From NCBI RefSeq assembly GCF_910589235.1, contig NW_025813595.1:1922001-1986000 (forward strand): a stretch of 64,000 bases of DNA, in the 5' to 3' direction. Source of the DNA: Vespa crabro. Its lineage: Eukaryota; Arthropoda; Insecta; Hymenoptera; Vespidae. This document shows, piece after piece, positions 43,694-56,282 of the stretch (positions within the stretch are counted from its first letter, which is position 1; each line of letters opens with the position of its first letter). The notes under the pieces are model-generated. The model was not told the origin of the DNA and ran no database searches. It saw only the letters and a program-made list of their open reading frames with translations. A program made the position numbers and the translations under genes.

Positions 43694-43840
43694 AGGATAA
43701 TAATGATAACATCGATAATAATAATTACAATAATGATGATAATAACTATAATAATAATAATAATAATAATAATGATGTCAACGATAATGAAGATGAAAAC
43801 GATTATAATAAAAATCATAATAACAATAATAACGATAATA
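43694..43840 (+). repeat. Block R11, copy b
   Basis: AATGATAACATCGATAATAA, TACAATAATGATGATAATAA, AATGATGTCAACGATAATGA and AGATGAAAACGATTATAATA. Partner of 28334-28480. Confidence 0.82.
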
Positions 43841-44089
43841 GTAATAATACCTGTAACGATAATAACGATAATAACGATAATATTGATAATAACGATAATA
43901 ACGATAATGACAATAATAATACAAATAAGAATAAAGGTAAGAACATTATTAACGTAAATGACGATATTAATAATAATAATAATAACGATAATAACCATTA
44001 TAATGGTAATAACGATAATAACGAAAATAACGATTATAATAATAACGTTAATAACGATAATAGTATAATAATATTAACGATAATAACAA

Positions 44090-44480
44090 TAATAACGATA
44101 ATAACGATAATAATAATTGTAAGAATAATATAGATAACAAGGATATTAACATTAATATCGATAATAATAATAACAATAACAACGATTATGACGATAAAAA
44201 TTAAAATAACGATAATAAAGAAAATAACAAGAATAATAATAGTTATAATAAAGAGAATAATGATACTAAAAATTTTAAGGATAATCATAATAACTATAAT
44301 AACGATAATAACGATAATAAATTTAGTAGTAATAACAGTTATAATAGTAATAACAATAAAAACGATTTTAACGGTAATAATAATAACGATAATAACGATA
44401 ATATCGATAATAATAATAATAATAATAAAGATAATATCGATATTAACGACAATAACGATAATAATGATAACAACAATAAA
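44090..44480 (+). repeat. Block R7, copy a (~390 bp)
   Basis: ATATTAACATTAATATCGAT, AACAACGATTATGACGATAA, AATAGTTATAATAAAGAGAA, TAATGATACTAAAAATTTTA and AAAACGATTTTAACGGTAAT. Partner of 48110-48530. R7a, R8b and R9b lie side by side here. Confidence 0.83.
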
Positions 44481-44544
44481 TACAAAAATAATAATAATAA
44501 TAACATTAATAACGATAATAATGATAATAACGATAATAGCGATT

Positions 44545-44825
44545 TTAATTATAATAATAGTAGCGAAAATAACGTCAACAACCATAATTATGATAATAAT
44601 AATAATAATAAAAATATCTGTAATAATGATTATAACGATAATAAATATAAAAACGATAATAATATCGATAATAATAATGAAAAAAATAATAAAGTCGATG
44701 ACGATAATAGCGATAATAGTAGGAGTAGTAATATCAATATAAACAATAATAATGACAATAAAGATAATAACGATAATTATATTTACGATTATAATGAAAA
44801 TAGTAATAATAATTATAACGATAAT
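44545..44825 (+). repeat. Block R8, copy b
   Basis: AACGTCAACAACCATAATTA, AATGATTATAACGATAATAA, AATAATAAAGTCGATGACGA, AGTAGGAGTAGTAATATCAA and TTATATTTACGATTATAATG. Partner of 38085-38335. Confidence 0.85.
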
Positions 44826-44840
44826 AATAATTAAATATAT

Positions 44841-45050
44841 AACGCCAATTATGATAACAACGAAAATAATAACATTAATAATAACTATAATTACGATAAT
44901 AACGATAATAATTGTAGCAGTAATAATAATAATAACGATAATAACGTTAATAACGAAAATAACGATTATAATATTAACGATAATATCAATAATATCGATA
45001 ATTATAATAACACTACTAACTATAATAACGATAAAAATAATAATAATAAA
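44841..45050 (+). repeat. Block R9, copy b
   Basis: AACGCCAATTATGATAACAA, TAACTATAATTACGATAATA, AATAACGATTATAATATTAA and AACACTACTAACTATAATAA. Partner of 29022-29230. Confidence 0.82.
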
Positions 45051-45559
45051 TATAGTAACGAAATTAACGATAATAACGATATTAACGATATTAAAGATAA
45101 TATTAATAGTAATAATAAAGATGATAACGACCTTAACAATAATAATAATATTAATAATAATAATAATAACAAAAATAACGATATTAAAGACAAAAATAAT
45201 AGTAATAATAACAATAATAACAATAATAACGATAATGTTGTTAGCGATAATAATAATAATAACGACAATGATTATAATAATATCAACAATTCCAACGATA
45301 AAAACGGTAATAAAAATAGTAATTGTAATAATAATAGCAATAGTAACGATAATATAAGTAATTATAATAACAATAATAACGACAATAATGATAATAGCGA
45401 ATAACAATAATAATAAACATAACGATAATAACGAAAATTACGATAATACTGATAATAACAATAATAATGGTAAGGATAATAACGTAATAGTAATAATAGT
45501 AATTACGATTATAAAGATAATATCGATAATAATAATAAATATTAAAATTAATATAATAT

Positions 45560-45900
45560 CGATATAAATGATAAACACAATAATATTAATAAAAACAATA
45601 AAGATAATAACGAAAATACTAATAAAAATAATAACAATAAAATGGGTAATAACAATAATAATAATAACATTATTAACGATAATAATGATTATAAAGATAA
45701 TGATAATAACGAAAATAATAATACAAACGATAATAATAATAATAATATTAACCATAATAACAATAATAACAACATTAATATCGATAATAACTTTTATTAC
45801 GATAATAATAATACTAATAATAACAATAATAACAATAATAACGATAAAAAATATAATAACATTAATAACGACAATAAAGGTATTAACGAAAATAAAGATA
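45560..45900 (+). repeat. Block R3, copy c (left third)
   Basis: GATATAAATGATAAACACAA, AATGATTATAAAGATAATGA, AATACAAACGATAATAATAA and AAAAAATATAATAACATTAA. Corresponds to 19445-19800; the rest of R3 is absent. Confidence 0.68.
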
Positions 45901-46451
45901 ATAATAAACACAATAATATCGATAATAACGCTAGGAACAATAATAACGAAAATAGTAATAATAAAAATAAAAATGATAACTATGTTAACGATTATAAATA
46001 TAATAATAATAACAATAATAACGATATTAACGAAAATAATGTTTATAATAATAACATTAATATTGATAATAAAGATAAGAATGATAATTATAATATCACT
46101 AATAACGATAATAGCGATAATAACGATCATAATAATAATAACAGTAAAAATATTAATAATAATAATAATAACGATAATATCAATAATAATGATAATAACA
46201 ATAATAAAGACAATAAAAATAATATTAAGTACGATAATAACGTTAACAAAGTGAATAATGGTAATAACGATAATAGCGATGATAATAATAACGATAACTA
46301 TTATAATAATAATAAGAATAATAAAGAAAATTACGATAAATATAATAATAATAATAACAATAATAACTATAATATCTATATTAACGATATTAGTATTACG
46401 AATAATAAAGATACTAACGTTAAAAACGATACTAAAGATAATATTAATAAT

Positions 46452-46536
<85 letters not shown>

Positions 46537-47544
46537 TTAAGGATAATAGAGATAATTACGATAATAATAAAAGTATTAATAATGACAATAAGGATAATAA
46601 CGATAACATCGATAATAGTAATATCAAAAATATTGATAATAACTATAATAACGATAAGAATAAAATAATAGTAACGATAATAGCGATAACAAATATTATA
46701 ACGATAGTAATAATAACAATTAAAACGATAATAACTGTAATGACGATAACAATAATATCGACAATTACGATATTATCGATAATAATATTAACAATATTAA
46801 CGTTCATAACAATAATAACGATAATAATTAATATAATAATAACGATAATAAAGATATCAATGATAATAATGATAATAACGATAATGATAATAACGACATT
46901 ACCGATAATTTCGATAATAATAATAATAATATTAACGATAATTTCGATAATACCATTAACAATATTACAGTTATTATCGATAATAATTGTAATAATAATA
47001 AAGATAACAACGATATTAACGATAATAACGATAAAAAAAATAACATTAATAACGATAATAAAGATAATAATGATAATAACTATAATAATATTTATGACAA
47101 TAATTATAATACTGATAATAAAGATAATAACGATAATAGAGATAATAACGTCAATAATAATAACAATAATAACAATGTTAACGATAATAACGATAATAAT
47201 AGAGATAATAATAATAATATTAAAATTAATAACAAGAAAATAACGATTTATCTATAATAAAGATATTAATAACAACGATAATATCGATAATAATAATAAT
47301 AATAATAGCAATAATGACCTTAATAAAGATAATAACGATAATAATGATACGATAATAACGATAATAGTAATAATAATATCGATAGTAATAATAATTACAA
47401 TAATGAAGATAATAACGATTATAATAATAACAATAATGAGGATGATAATAATAACTATAATAGCACTAATAACGATAGTAATTTTAATAATAATAGCAAT
47501 AATAACGATAACAATTTTAATAACATTATTGATAATAATAATGA
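45901..47544 (+). repeat. Array background with the longest pure (AAT)n run
   Basis: Degenerate triplet repeat. The Asn/Asp phase is kept from 45642 to about 46650, across the long AAT run, and is then lost. No block partner recognised and no gene seen. Confidence 0.8.
46455..46536 (+). repeat. Pure (AAT)n run, ~82 bp (longest)
   Basis: About 27 uninterrupted AAT triplets between ATATT and ATATTAAGG. Confidence 0.96.
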
Positions 47545-47985
47545 TAGCGAAACTAAGAATAATAACGGGGTAAACGATAATAATAATAACAATAATATCG
47601 ATGATAAAGATAATAACGATAATAATGATAATAATAGATGTAATAATTACAATATTAACAATTACAAAGGTAATAATAACAATAATAATAGTAATAATAA
47701 TAACAATAATAACAGTATTAACAATGATAACGATAATAACAATATTATCCATAATAATAATAATAATATCATCGATTATAACGGTAATAACGATAATAAC
47801 GATAATAATAATAAAATTAATAACGATAATAACGTTTATAACGAAAATAATAATAGCAATAATAACGATAATAAGGATAGTAATAATAATAATAATAATA
47901 AAAATAATATAGAAAATAACTGTAATAACGATTACGAAGATAATAATAATAATAATAACGATAATAGCGATATCAATGACAATAA
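47545..47985 (+). repeat. Block R15, copy a (~440 bp), contains R16 copy b
   Basis: GCGAAACTAAGAATAATAAC, then GGGGTAAACGATAATAA, later ATAACGTTTATAACGAAAAT, AAGGATAGTAATAATAATAA and ATTACGAAGATAATAATAAT. The partner at 48727-48990 lacks about 180 bp of the middle. The interval 47635-47790 also matches 29866-30015 (R16), so the middle part has a different history from its flanks. Confidence 0.75.
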
Positions 47986-48109
47986 CGAAGTCAACAATTG
48001 AAATAATAACAATAATACCGATAATAACGGTAATAACGAAAATAATTATATTAATAATAATATTAATAATAATAATAACGATAATATTACAATAATATTA
48101 ACGATAATA

Positions 48110-48530
48110 AGAATAATAATAATAATATAGATAACAATGATATTAACCTTAATATCGATAATAATAATAACAATAACAACGATTATGACGATAATAATTA
48201 AAATAACTATAATAACGATAATTACAGGAAAAATAATAGTTATAATAAAGAGAATAATGATACTAAAAATTTTAACGATAATAATAATATAAATAATAAT
48301 GGTAATAATGATTACAATGTTAAGAACGATAATAATGTTAATAATAATAATAATAATAACAAATATTCCGATAAAAAATATTTTAACAATAATCATAGTA
48401 ACTATAATAACGATAATAACGATAATAATTGTAGTAGTAAAAACAGTTACAATACTAATAACGATAAAAACGATTTTAACGGTAAAAATAATAACGATAA
48501 TAACGATAATATCGATAATAAAAATAACAA
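48110..48530 (+). repeat. Block R7, copy b
   Basis: ATATTAACCTTAATATCGAT, AACAACGATTATGACGATAA, AATAGTTATAATAAAGAGAA, TAATGATACTAAAAATTTTA and AAAACGATTTTAACGGTAAA. Partner of 44090-44480, with about 80 bp of extra repeat in the middle. Confidence 0.83.
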
Positions 48531-48726
48531 TATTGACGATAATATCAGTAATGATAGTAATAATAATAATATTATAACGATAATAACGATAGTAATAATA
48601 TCGATAATAACGATAATAATCATAATAATAATATTGATAGTAACAATAATAACGATAATAACGATAATAATATTAACTAAGATAATGATAATGACAATAA
48701 TAATTGTAAAACATACTAATTAAAAT

Positions 48727-48990
48727 AATAATGAAACTAAGAATAATAACGGTGTGAACGATAATAATAATAATATTATCGATTATAACGATAATGACGT
48801 TAATAACGTTAATATTAATAAAATTAATAGCGATAATAACGTTTATAAAATAAATATTAATAGCAATAATAACAATATTAAGGATAGTAATAATAATAAT
48901 ATTAATAAAAATAATTTCGAAAATAACGGTAATAAAGTTTACGAAGATAATAATAACAATAGAAACGACAATAACGATATTAACATTAAT
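48727..48990 (+). repeat. Block R15, copy b
   Basis: AATGAAACTAAGAATAATAA, CGGTGTGAACGATAATAATA, ATAACGTTTATAAAATAAAT, AAGGATAGTAATAATAATAT and GTTTACGAAGATAATAATAA. Partner of 47545-47985. Confidence 0.72.
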
Positions 48991-49464
48991 AATAATAATA
49001 ACAACGATAATAAGAATAATAAAATAATAATAATAATGATATTACCGATATTACCGATAATAATAGTAGCAATATTAACGATAATTAACAATATTAATAA
49101 TAATAATAATAGATATAACAATAAAAACAATAGTGATGACAAAAAAAATCATAATAATAACGATAGTTTCTATAGTAGTGATAATAATAATATCAATAAT
49201 AACGATAATAACGATAATAACGATAATACGGAATATAATATAATAGAAAATAACGACAATGGAAATAATAATAATAACGATAATGACAATAATAACGATA
49301 AGAATGACAGTAACTATCATAACAATAATAACAATAGTAATAATAAAGATAATAACAATAATAACGATTATAATGATAATAACTTTTATAATATTTATAA
49401 TTTTAACAATAATAACGATAATAATGATAATTATTTTAATAGAAGTAATAATAACAATATTAAC

Positions 49465-49770
49465 AATGTTTGGAATAATAATGATAATAACGATTATAAT
49501 AGTGGTAACAATTAAAGTAATAACAATAATAACGATAATAACGATAATAAGGATAATAACAATAACGATAATAACGATAATAACAATAAAAATATCGATA
49601 GTAACAATAATGATGATAATAACTAAAATAACGAAAATAACGATAATAACGACAATAAGAATAAAATTAATAACGATAATTACGTTAAAATTGATAATAA
49701 TAATAACAATAATAACAAAAACAACGATGATAAGAATAATAGTAATGACGATAATAACGAGAATAATAAG
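49465..49770 (+). repeat. Block R20, copy c
   Basis: AACAATGTTTGGAATAATAA, TATAATAGTGGTAACAATTA, AATATCGATAGTAACAATAA and AGAATAAAATTAATAACGAT then AATTACGTTAAAATTG. Partner of 34262-34570. Confidence 0.72.
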
Positions 49771-50794
49771 AATAAATATTTCGATTATAACCATAATTAC
49801 GAAAATAATAATAATAATAATAACAATAATAACAATAATAAAGATAATAACGATATTAAAATATACGATAATATCGATAATAACGATAATCATTATAACA
49901 AAATTAACGGTTATATCTATATTAATAATAACAGTATTAACCATAATATAGATAATATTAATAATAAAAATAATAACAGTAATAACGACATTAAAGATAA
50001 TGAACTTAATAATAATAACGATTATAAACATAATAATAATAATAATAATGATAGTAACTATAAACCTTATAATCATATTAAAGATTCTATCGTTAAAATT
50101 AATATCAATAATAAGTATAATAAGGATTATATTGATAAGAGTATTAATAATATTAATAATAATAAAAATAATATCGATAATAACGATAATAGAGTTATTA
50201 ATGGTAAAAATAATAACAATATTAAGGATAATAACTATAATACCGATAAGAACAATAATAATAGAATTAATAATAACAGTAATATCAATAATAACGATAA
50301 AGACGATATTAACCATAATAATATTAACGATAATAACGGTAATATCGATAATAAAATAACAATTTTAACGATATATCGATTATAATAAAAATAAAATTAA
50401 CAATAATGACGATAATAAAGATAATAAGAATATTAATAGAGATAATAATAACAATATTAAGAATAATAACGATAAAAACGATAATATCGATAATAAAATA
50501 ATATTAACGATAATATCGATAATAATAACAATAATAATAATAATTGCGATATTAACGATTATAATAATTGCGATAGAAACGATAATATTAGTAATAATAA
50601 TAATAATAATAAAGAAAACGATATTAACGATAATAACGATAATGGAAATAACGAGAATTACGATAATAACGATGTTAACGTTAATAATAGTAAGGATAAC
50701 GGTAATTTCGATAATAATAACTATACTTTTAATGATAATTTAGATAATAATAATAATAATAAAGATCAACTGTATCAACGATAATAACGATAAT

Positions 50795-51060
50795 AACGAT
50801 ATTAACGACAATAAAACTAATAATAATTATAAGGGGTAATAAAGATTATTATGATAATAATGATAATATAGAAAAGAAAGATAATAATAACACCAATTAT
50901 AACAATATTAAGGATAATAATAAGAAGATAAAGTCGATAATATCGACAATAGTATTAACAATATTAATGATATTATCGATAATAATATTAACAATATTTA
51001 CGATTATATCGATAATGATAATAACATTATTAGCGATAACATATATAAAAATTATAACAA
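50795..51060 (+). repeat. Block R12, copy b
   Basis: AACGACAATAAAACTAATAA, TAAGGGGTAATAAAGATTAT, AAAGTCGATAATATCGACAA, AGTATTAACAATATTAATGA and ATATATAAAAATTATAAC. Partner of 31076-31495; about 150 bp of the middle present there is missing or replaced here. Confidence 0.82.
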
Positions 51061-51655
51061 AAATAATAATTACAGTAATAACAATAACACCGATAAACAC
51101 AATGATAATAATAATAACGATTATAAGGATAATAGCCATAATAATAGTAATAATAATAAAGATAACGTCGATTTTAACGATAATAATGACAGTAATTATA
51201 ACAATAATAACGATAATAACAATAACAATAATAATACCGATAATAGCAATATAAACAATTATAATCCTATTAACGATATTAATATTAATAATAATAACAA
51301 TAATACTGATAATAACAATAATAACGGTAATAATAGTAGTAATAATAACAATTATAACACTAATAACGTTAAAAACGTTAATAACGATAATAATAGTTTA
51401 ATAATAACAATATTAACAATAATAGCGATATTAAGGTTATTAACGATAATATCGATAATTATAATAACCATATTAACAATAATAACGATATTATAAATGA
51501 TAACAATAACGACAATAATGATAATGTCGATAATAATAATAACATTATAAACGTTAACATCGATAATAATAATAATAATAATAACATTAACAACGATAAT
51601 AACGATAATAAGTATAATAATAATAATGAACATAACGATAATGACGATATTAACG

Positions 51656-51710
<55 letters not shown>
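51656..51710 (+). repeat. Pure (AAT)n run, ~55 bp
   Basis: About 18 uninterrupted AAT triplets. Confidence 0.95.
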
Positions 51711-53299
51711 GAATGATAATAATAATAACGTTAATTACGATAATAACAATAATAATAATAGTAATTATAACTCTAATAGCAATAATAACGATAATAGTGA
51801 TAATATTAAATACGATAATATCGATTATTTCGATAATAATAATAACAATATTAACGGTTATATCGACAAAAATAATATCAATAATAACAATAATAAAATT
51901 AATAATTTTAATAACGATAATAATAACATTATAATTAATAACAATAATTAAGATAAAAACGATAAAGAAATAATAACCATAATAACGGTAATAGTAACAT
52001 TATTACTAAAGTAATAATAACGATAATATCGAAAATAATGATAATAACGATTATAATAACAACGACATTATCGATAATAGTAGTAATAATAATAACGATA
52101 ATAACGATATTTACAATTATAATAATAATAATAATAAAGAAAATAACGCTTAATCTATAATAATGATATTAATAATAACGATAATAAGTATAATAACAAT
52201 GTAATGATAATAATAACAACAATAATAACGATAATATTGATAAAAATAATAATAATATTAATAGCAATAATATCGATGATAAAGAAAATAATGATAATAA
52301 TGAGAATGATAATACCGATAAAAGTAATAATAATATTATCAAAAATAACAAAAATTACGATAACAACTACAATAACGATAAAAATAATAACGATAATAAC
52401 ATTGATAATAATAACTATAATAACGCTAATAACGATAATATTAATAGTAATAATACAATTATACATAATAAACATAAAGATAATAACGATAATAACGATA
52501 ATAATGATAATAAGGATAAGAACTACAATGACAATATTGATAATAGTCGTAATAAAATCAATAACGTTATTAATGATAATAAGGATAATAATAATAACAA
52601 TAATAACGATATTAACGATAACATCGGTATAATTACAACAATACAATCGATAATTACGTTATTAGAAATAATAATAATAAAAATAATAATGGTAATATCT
52701 TAAATAACGATAATAATAGTAACGATAATATCGAGAACAACGATAAAAGTAATAACAATATTAACGATAATCACAATAATAGTAATAATATCAATAATAA
52801 TAACGATAAAATAGATAATGACGATAAGAATAATAATAATAATAATAGAGATAATAACGATATTAACGATAATAAAGATAATAATGATAATAACAATAAT
52901 AATAATAATAATAATAATACTAATAATAACGATAATAACGATAATGACGATAATAATAATAACAATAATAACGTTAATAACAATTATAGTAATAATAATA
53001 ATAACGATAATAACGATAATAATAATAATATTAATAATAATAATAATAAAATAATAATAATAATATTTGTAACGATAATAACACTAATAACGAGAAGAAC
53101 AGGAACGATAATAACAATCATAAGGATATTGATATATTACAATAATAAAGATAAAAACGACAATACCGATAAAAATATTAATAATACTAACGAAAATATG
53201 AATAATAACGACGTCAACGTTAATAATTATAACTATAATAAAAACGACGTAAATACTGATAATAACGATGACAATGATCATAATAATAACAATAATAAG

Positions 53300-53410
53300 G
53301 ATAAAAACGATTATACGGATTATAACAATTACTATAATAACGATAATAGTAATAATAATAAGAACGATCATGAAGATAAAACGGTAAAGGTGATAATAAC
53401 TATAATAACG
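53300..53410 (+). repeat. Block R18, copy b
   Basis: AACGATTATACGGATTATAA and CATGAAGATAAAACGGTAAA then GGTGATAATAACTATAATAA. Partner of 41440-41560. Confidence 0.62.
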
Positions 53411-54237
53411 ATAATAACAATAATAACTGTAATAATAATATCAATATTAAGGATAAAGATGATAATGAATGTAATAACTGTAATAACGATAACAACAATG
53501 AAAATAATAGTAATAATAGAGATGTTAACGTTATTAAGGATAATAACTATAATAATAACAACAAAAATAACGATAAATTCCATAATAACTACAACAATAA
53601 TAATAATATTAACGTAAATATAGATAATTACTACTTCAAAGATAATAATAATAACAATAATAACGATGAAAACGATATAAACAATAATAACAATAATAAT
53701 AATAATAATAATAATAACAATAATAACGATAATAACAATAATAATAAAGAGAATAATAAAGATAATAATGATAATATTGAAGATAATAATAACAATAATA
53801 ACGATTTCATCATTACTAATGATTATAAGAATAACATTAATAACGATAATAACATTATCAACGATAATAACAATAATGACCTTAATAATATTATTCATAA
53901 TAATGATATTAACGACAATGACAACAATAATAATTATGACAATAATAATAATAATAATAATAACGATAATATCGATAATAACGATAATAAAGATAATAAC
54001 GATAATATCGATTATAACGATAATAATGGTAGCAAGGAAAATAATTATAATAATAATATCAATAGAAACGATAAGAATGGTAATACTTACGATAATAACG
54101 ATAATAACGTTAATAACGATATTAACCATAATAAAATTAATAAATATATATACATTAATAACGATAATAATATCAGCAATAATAGCGATAATAACGACAA
54201 TAATAGTAATAATAATAACAATAATAACAATAATAAC

Positions 54238-54320
54238 GATAATAAAGATAATAATAAATACGATAAAGTCGGTAATATCGATAATAATATTAACTATATT
54301 AAAGATAATATCTATAAACA
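54238..54320 (+). repeat. R12-related fragment
   Basis: AATACGATAAAGTCGGTAAT, ATCGATAATAATATTAACTA and TATTAAAGATAATATCTATA. Related to 43548-43652 and to the right part of R12. Confidence 0.7.
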
Positions 54321-54594
54321 TAATAATAATAATAATAATAATAATAACGATAATAACGATAATAACAATGTTAACGATAATAATAATAACGAAAATAAGT
54401 ATAATAGTGATATTAACGATAATAATAATAATAATAATACCGATAATAACGATAATAACAATAATAACGATAATACCGTTAATAACGAAAATAAAATAAT
54501 AATAAGGGCGATAATAACGCTTATAACGGTAATAATAATAATATCAATATCGACAATAACGATAATAGGGATAATAGCGATAATAATTGTAATA

Positions 54595-54930
54595 ATAATA
54601 ACGAAAGTAAGGATAATAACGATAATTATGAAATTAATAATAATAATAATATCGATAATAAAGATTATAACGATAATAACTATATTAACTATAAAAACGA
54701 CAATAATATTAATAATAATAATGAAAATAATAATACCGTTAATGACGATAATAGCGATAATAGTAGTAGAAGTAATATCAATAATAACAATAATATCGAT
54801 ATAAAGATAATAACGATAATAATATTAGCGATTATACCGAAAATAGTAATAATAATAATAGCGATAATAACGATAATAATTGTGTTAATGTTAAGAATAA
54901 TAACAATAATAACGATAATAATGATAATTA
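54595..54930 (+). repeat. Block R8 copy c followed by an R10-like piece
   Basis: AACGAAAGTAAGGATAATAA, AATGAAAATAATAATACCGT, ATAGTAGTAGAAGTAATATC, CGATTATACCGAAAATAGTA and TGTGTTAATGTTAAGAATAA. The same succession (R8, ATTATACCGATAATAACG, R10) occurs at 38085-38510, but without the long AAT run here. Confidence 0.7.
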
Positions 54931-55081
54931 TAATAACGATAATAACGATAGTAACTACAATAATAATAATAATAATAACGTTAAAAGGGATAATAACTAT
55001 GTCAACGATAATAATAATAACAATAATATCAATAATAACGATAATAACGGTAATAATAATAATAATAATAATAATAAGGAT

Positions 55082-55425
55082 ATCAACGATAAGAACGATA
55101 ATTATGATAATATTCTTAACAATAATAACGATACTAAAGATTTTAAGGATAATAATAATAAGGATAATATCGATAATAACGATAGGAATAATAATTTAAT
55201 ATCAATAGTAACAATTATAACGACAAAGACGATAATAACAATAATAATAATAACGATAATGACGATGATTATAATAACGATCATAAAGTTAATAATTAAA
55301 ATCATATTAAAGATATTAACGATAATAACGATACTAACGATAATAGCGATAATAATAATAACGATATTAAGGATAATATCGTCAATAATTGTAACAATAT
55401 TCACAATATTAACGATAATAATAAT
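55082..55425 (+). repeat. Block R6, copy b (~340 bp)
   Basis: TCAACGATAAGAACGATAAT, GATAGGAATAATAATTTAAT, AACAATTATAACGACAAAGA, CATAAAGTTAATAATTAAAA and TGTAACAATATTCACAATAT. Partner of 31938-32280. Similarity ends about 10 bp before the inverted segment. Confidence 0.86.
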
Positions 55426-55435
55426 ATTAACATAA

Positions 55436-55846
55436 CGTTATTTTCTTTATTATCGTCATTATGATTACCGTTATTATTGTTATTATCGGTAATATCGTTA
55501 AAATCGTTATTATCTTTACTATTATTAGTTTTATTATTACTATGATTAACATCGATATTTTCGTTATTATTATTAATACTATTGTCGTAATTATCATTAA
55601 TAATGTTATCGTCATAATATTTATTATCGTTATTATCGTTATTAATGTTATTATTACCACTTTTATTATTAATTTTTTACAAAGTATCGTTATTATCATT
55701 ATCATTATTATTACTATTATTATCGTTATATTCGTTAATATCGTTATTATTATTATTACTATTGCCGTTATTATCGTTAATGTTATTATCGTTATTATCG
55801 TAAATATCGTTCTAAATATTATTAATAATTTCGTTATTATTCGTAT
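55436..55846 (-). repeat. Inverted segment of the triplet array
   Basis: Over about 410 bp the + strand becomes T-rich (TTATTATCGTTATT style words), which is the reverse complement of the array. The left switch falls in a short palindromic stretch around AACGTT near 55437. The right switch is just before ATATTAATAAGAGCG near 55846. Forward repeats resume on both sides. This is the only clear strand switch I found in 64 kb. Its minus-strand reading contains the usual AACGATAAT words plus one unusual stretch (ACTTTGTAAAAAATTAAT) for which I saw no second copy. Confidence 0.93.
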
Positions 55847-55855
55847 ATTAATAAG

Positions 55856-55918
55856 AGCGATAGTAACGTTAATAGTAATAACTATAAATTCGATAATAAT
55901 GATATTAATGAAAATAAC
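55856..55918 (+). repeat. Recurrent core, copy 8
   Basis: AGCGATAGTAACGTTAATAG, then TAATAACTATAAATTCGATA, then ATAATGATATTAATGAAAAT: the most consensus-like copy. It starts directly at the right edge of the inverted segment. Confidence 0.88.
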
Positions 55919-56032
55919 TATAATAATAATAATAATAATGAAAATGATAATAACGATAATTTCAGTAATAATAATAACAATAATATCGATACTAAAGATA
56001 ATAACGATAATAACTATAATAATAATAATAAA

Positions 56033-56255
56033 AATTTCGTTAATTAAGTTAATTATGAAAATAACGGTAATAACCACAATAACGGGAAAATCGATAATTA
56101 ACGATATAGTCGATAATAACGAAATTAACGATAATAACGATAATAACGACATTAAATGTAATAATAATAACTATAATAACGATGATATTGATAATAAGAA
56201 CGATAATGACGACAAAAGTAATACTAATATTACTGGTAATAACGATAATGATGAT
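56033..56255 (+). repeat. Block R14, copy c
   Basis: TTTCGTTAATTAAGTTAATT, ATAACCACAATAACGGGAAA, ATCGATAATTAACGATATAG, ATTAAATGTAATAATAATAA and AATGACGACAAAAGTAATAC. Partner of 10569-10770. In both loci a core copy lies upstream (9901 and 55856). Confidence 0.82.
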
Positions 56256-56282
56256 AATGATAATAATAATAATAAAAAATAC

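Larger units (their letters stand above)
51061..54237 (+). repeat. Array background with short repeat fragments
   Basis: Degenerate triplet repeat with the (AAT)n run at 51656-51710 and the R18 copy at 53300-53410. No gene seen and no other long partner recognised. Confidence 0.78.
1..55435 (+). repeat. Degenerate AAT/AAC/GAT triplet array, forward orientation
   Basis: The sequence is a continuous run of triplets of the form A/G-A-T/C with frequent 9-bp words such as AACGATAAT and GATAATAAC. Substitutions turn these into AAA, ATT, ATC, GTT, AGT, TAT and others. No segment looks like a gene: every long open frame translates to Asn/Asp, Ile/Thr, Ile/Val or Leu/Ser low-complexity protein, and the repeat phase slips by 1-2 bases at irregular intervals. 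The first phase persists for about 1.3 kb from position 1, then changes near 1330. The named blocks below are duplicated sub-segments of this array. Stretches not listed hold the same degenerate repeat without a recognised second copy. Function unknown; best described as satellite-like DNA. Confidence 0.95.
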
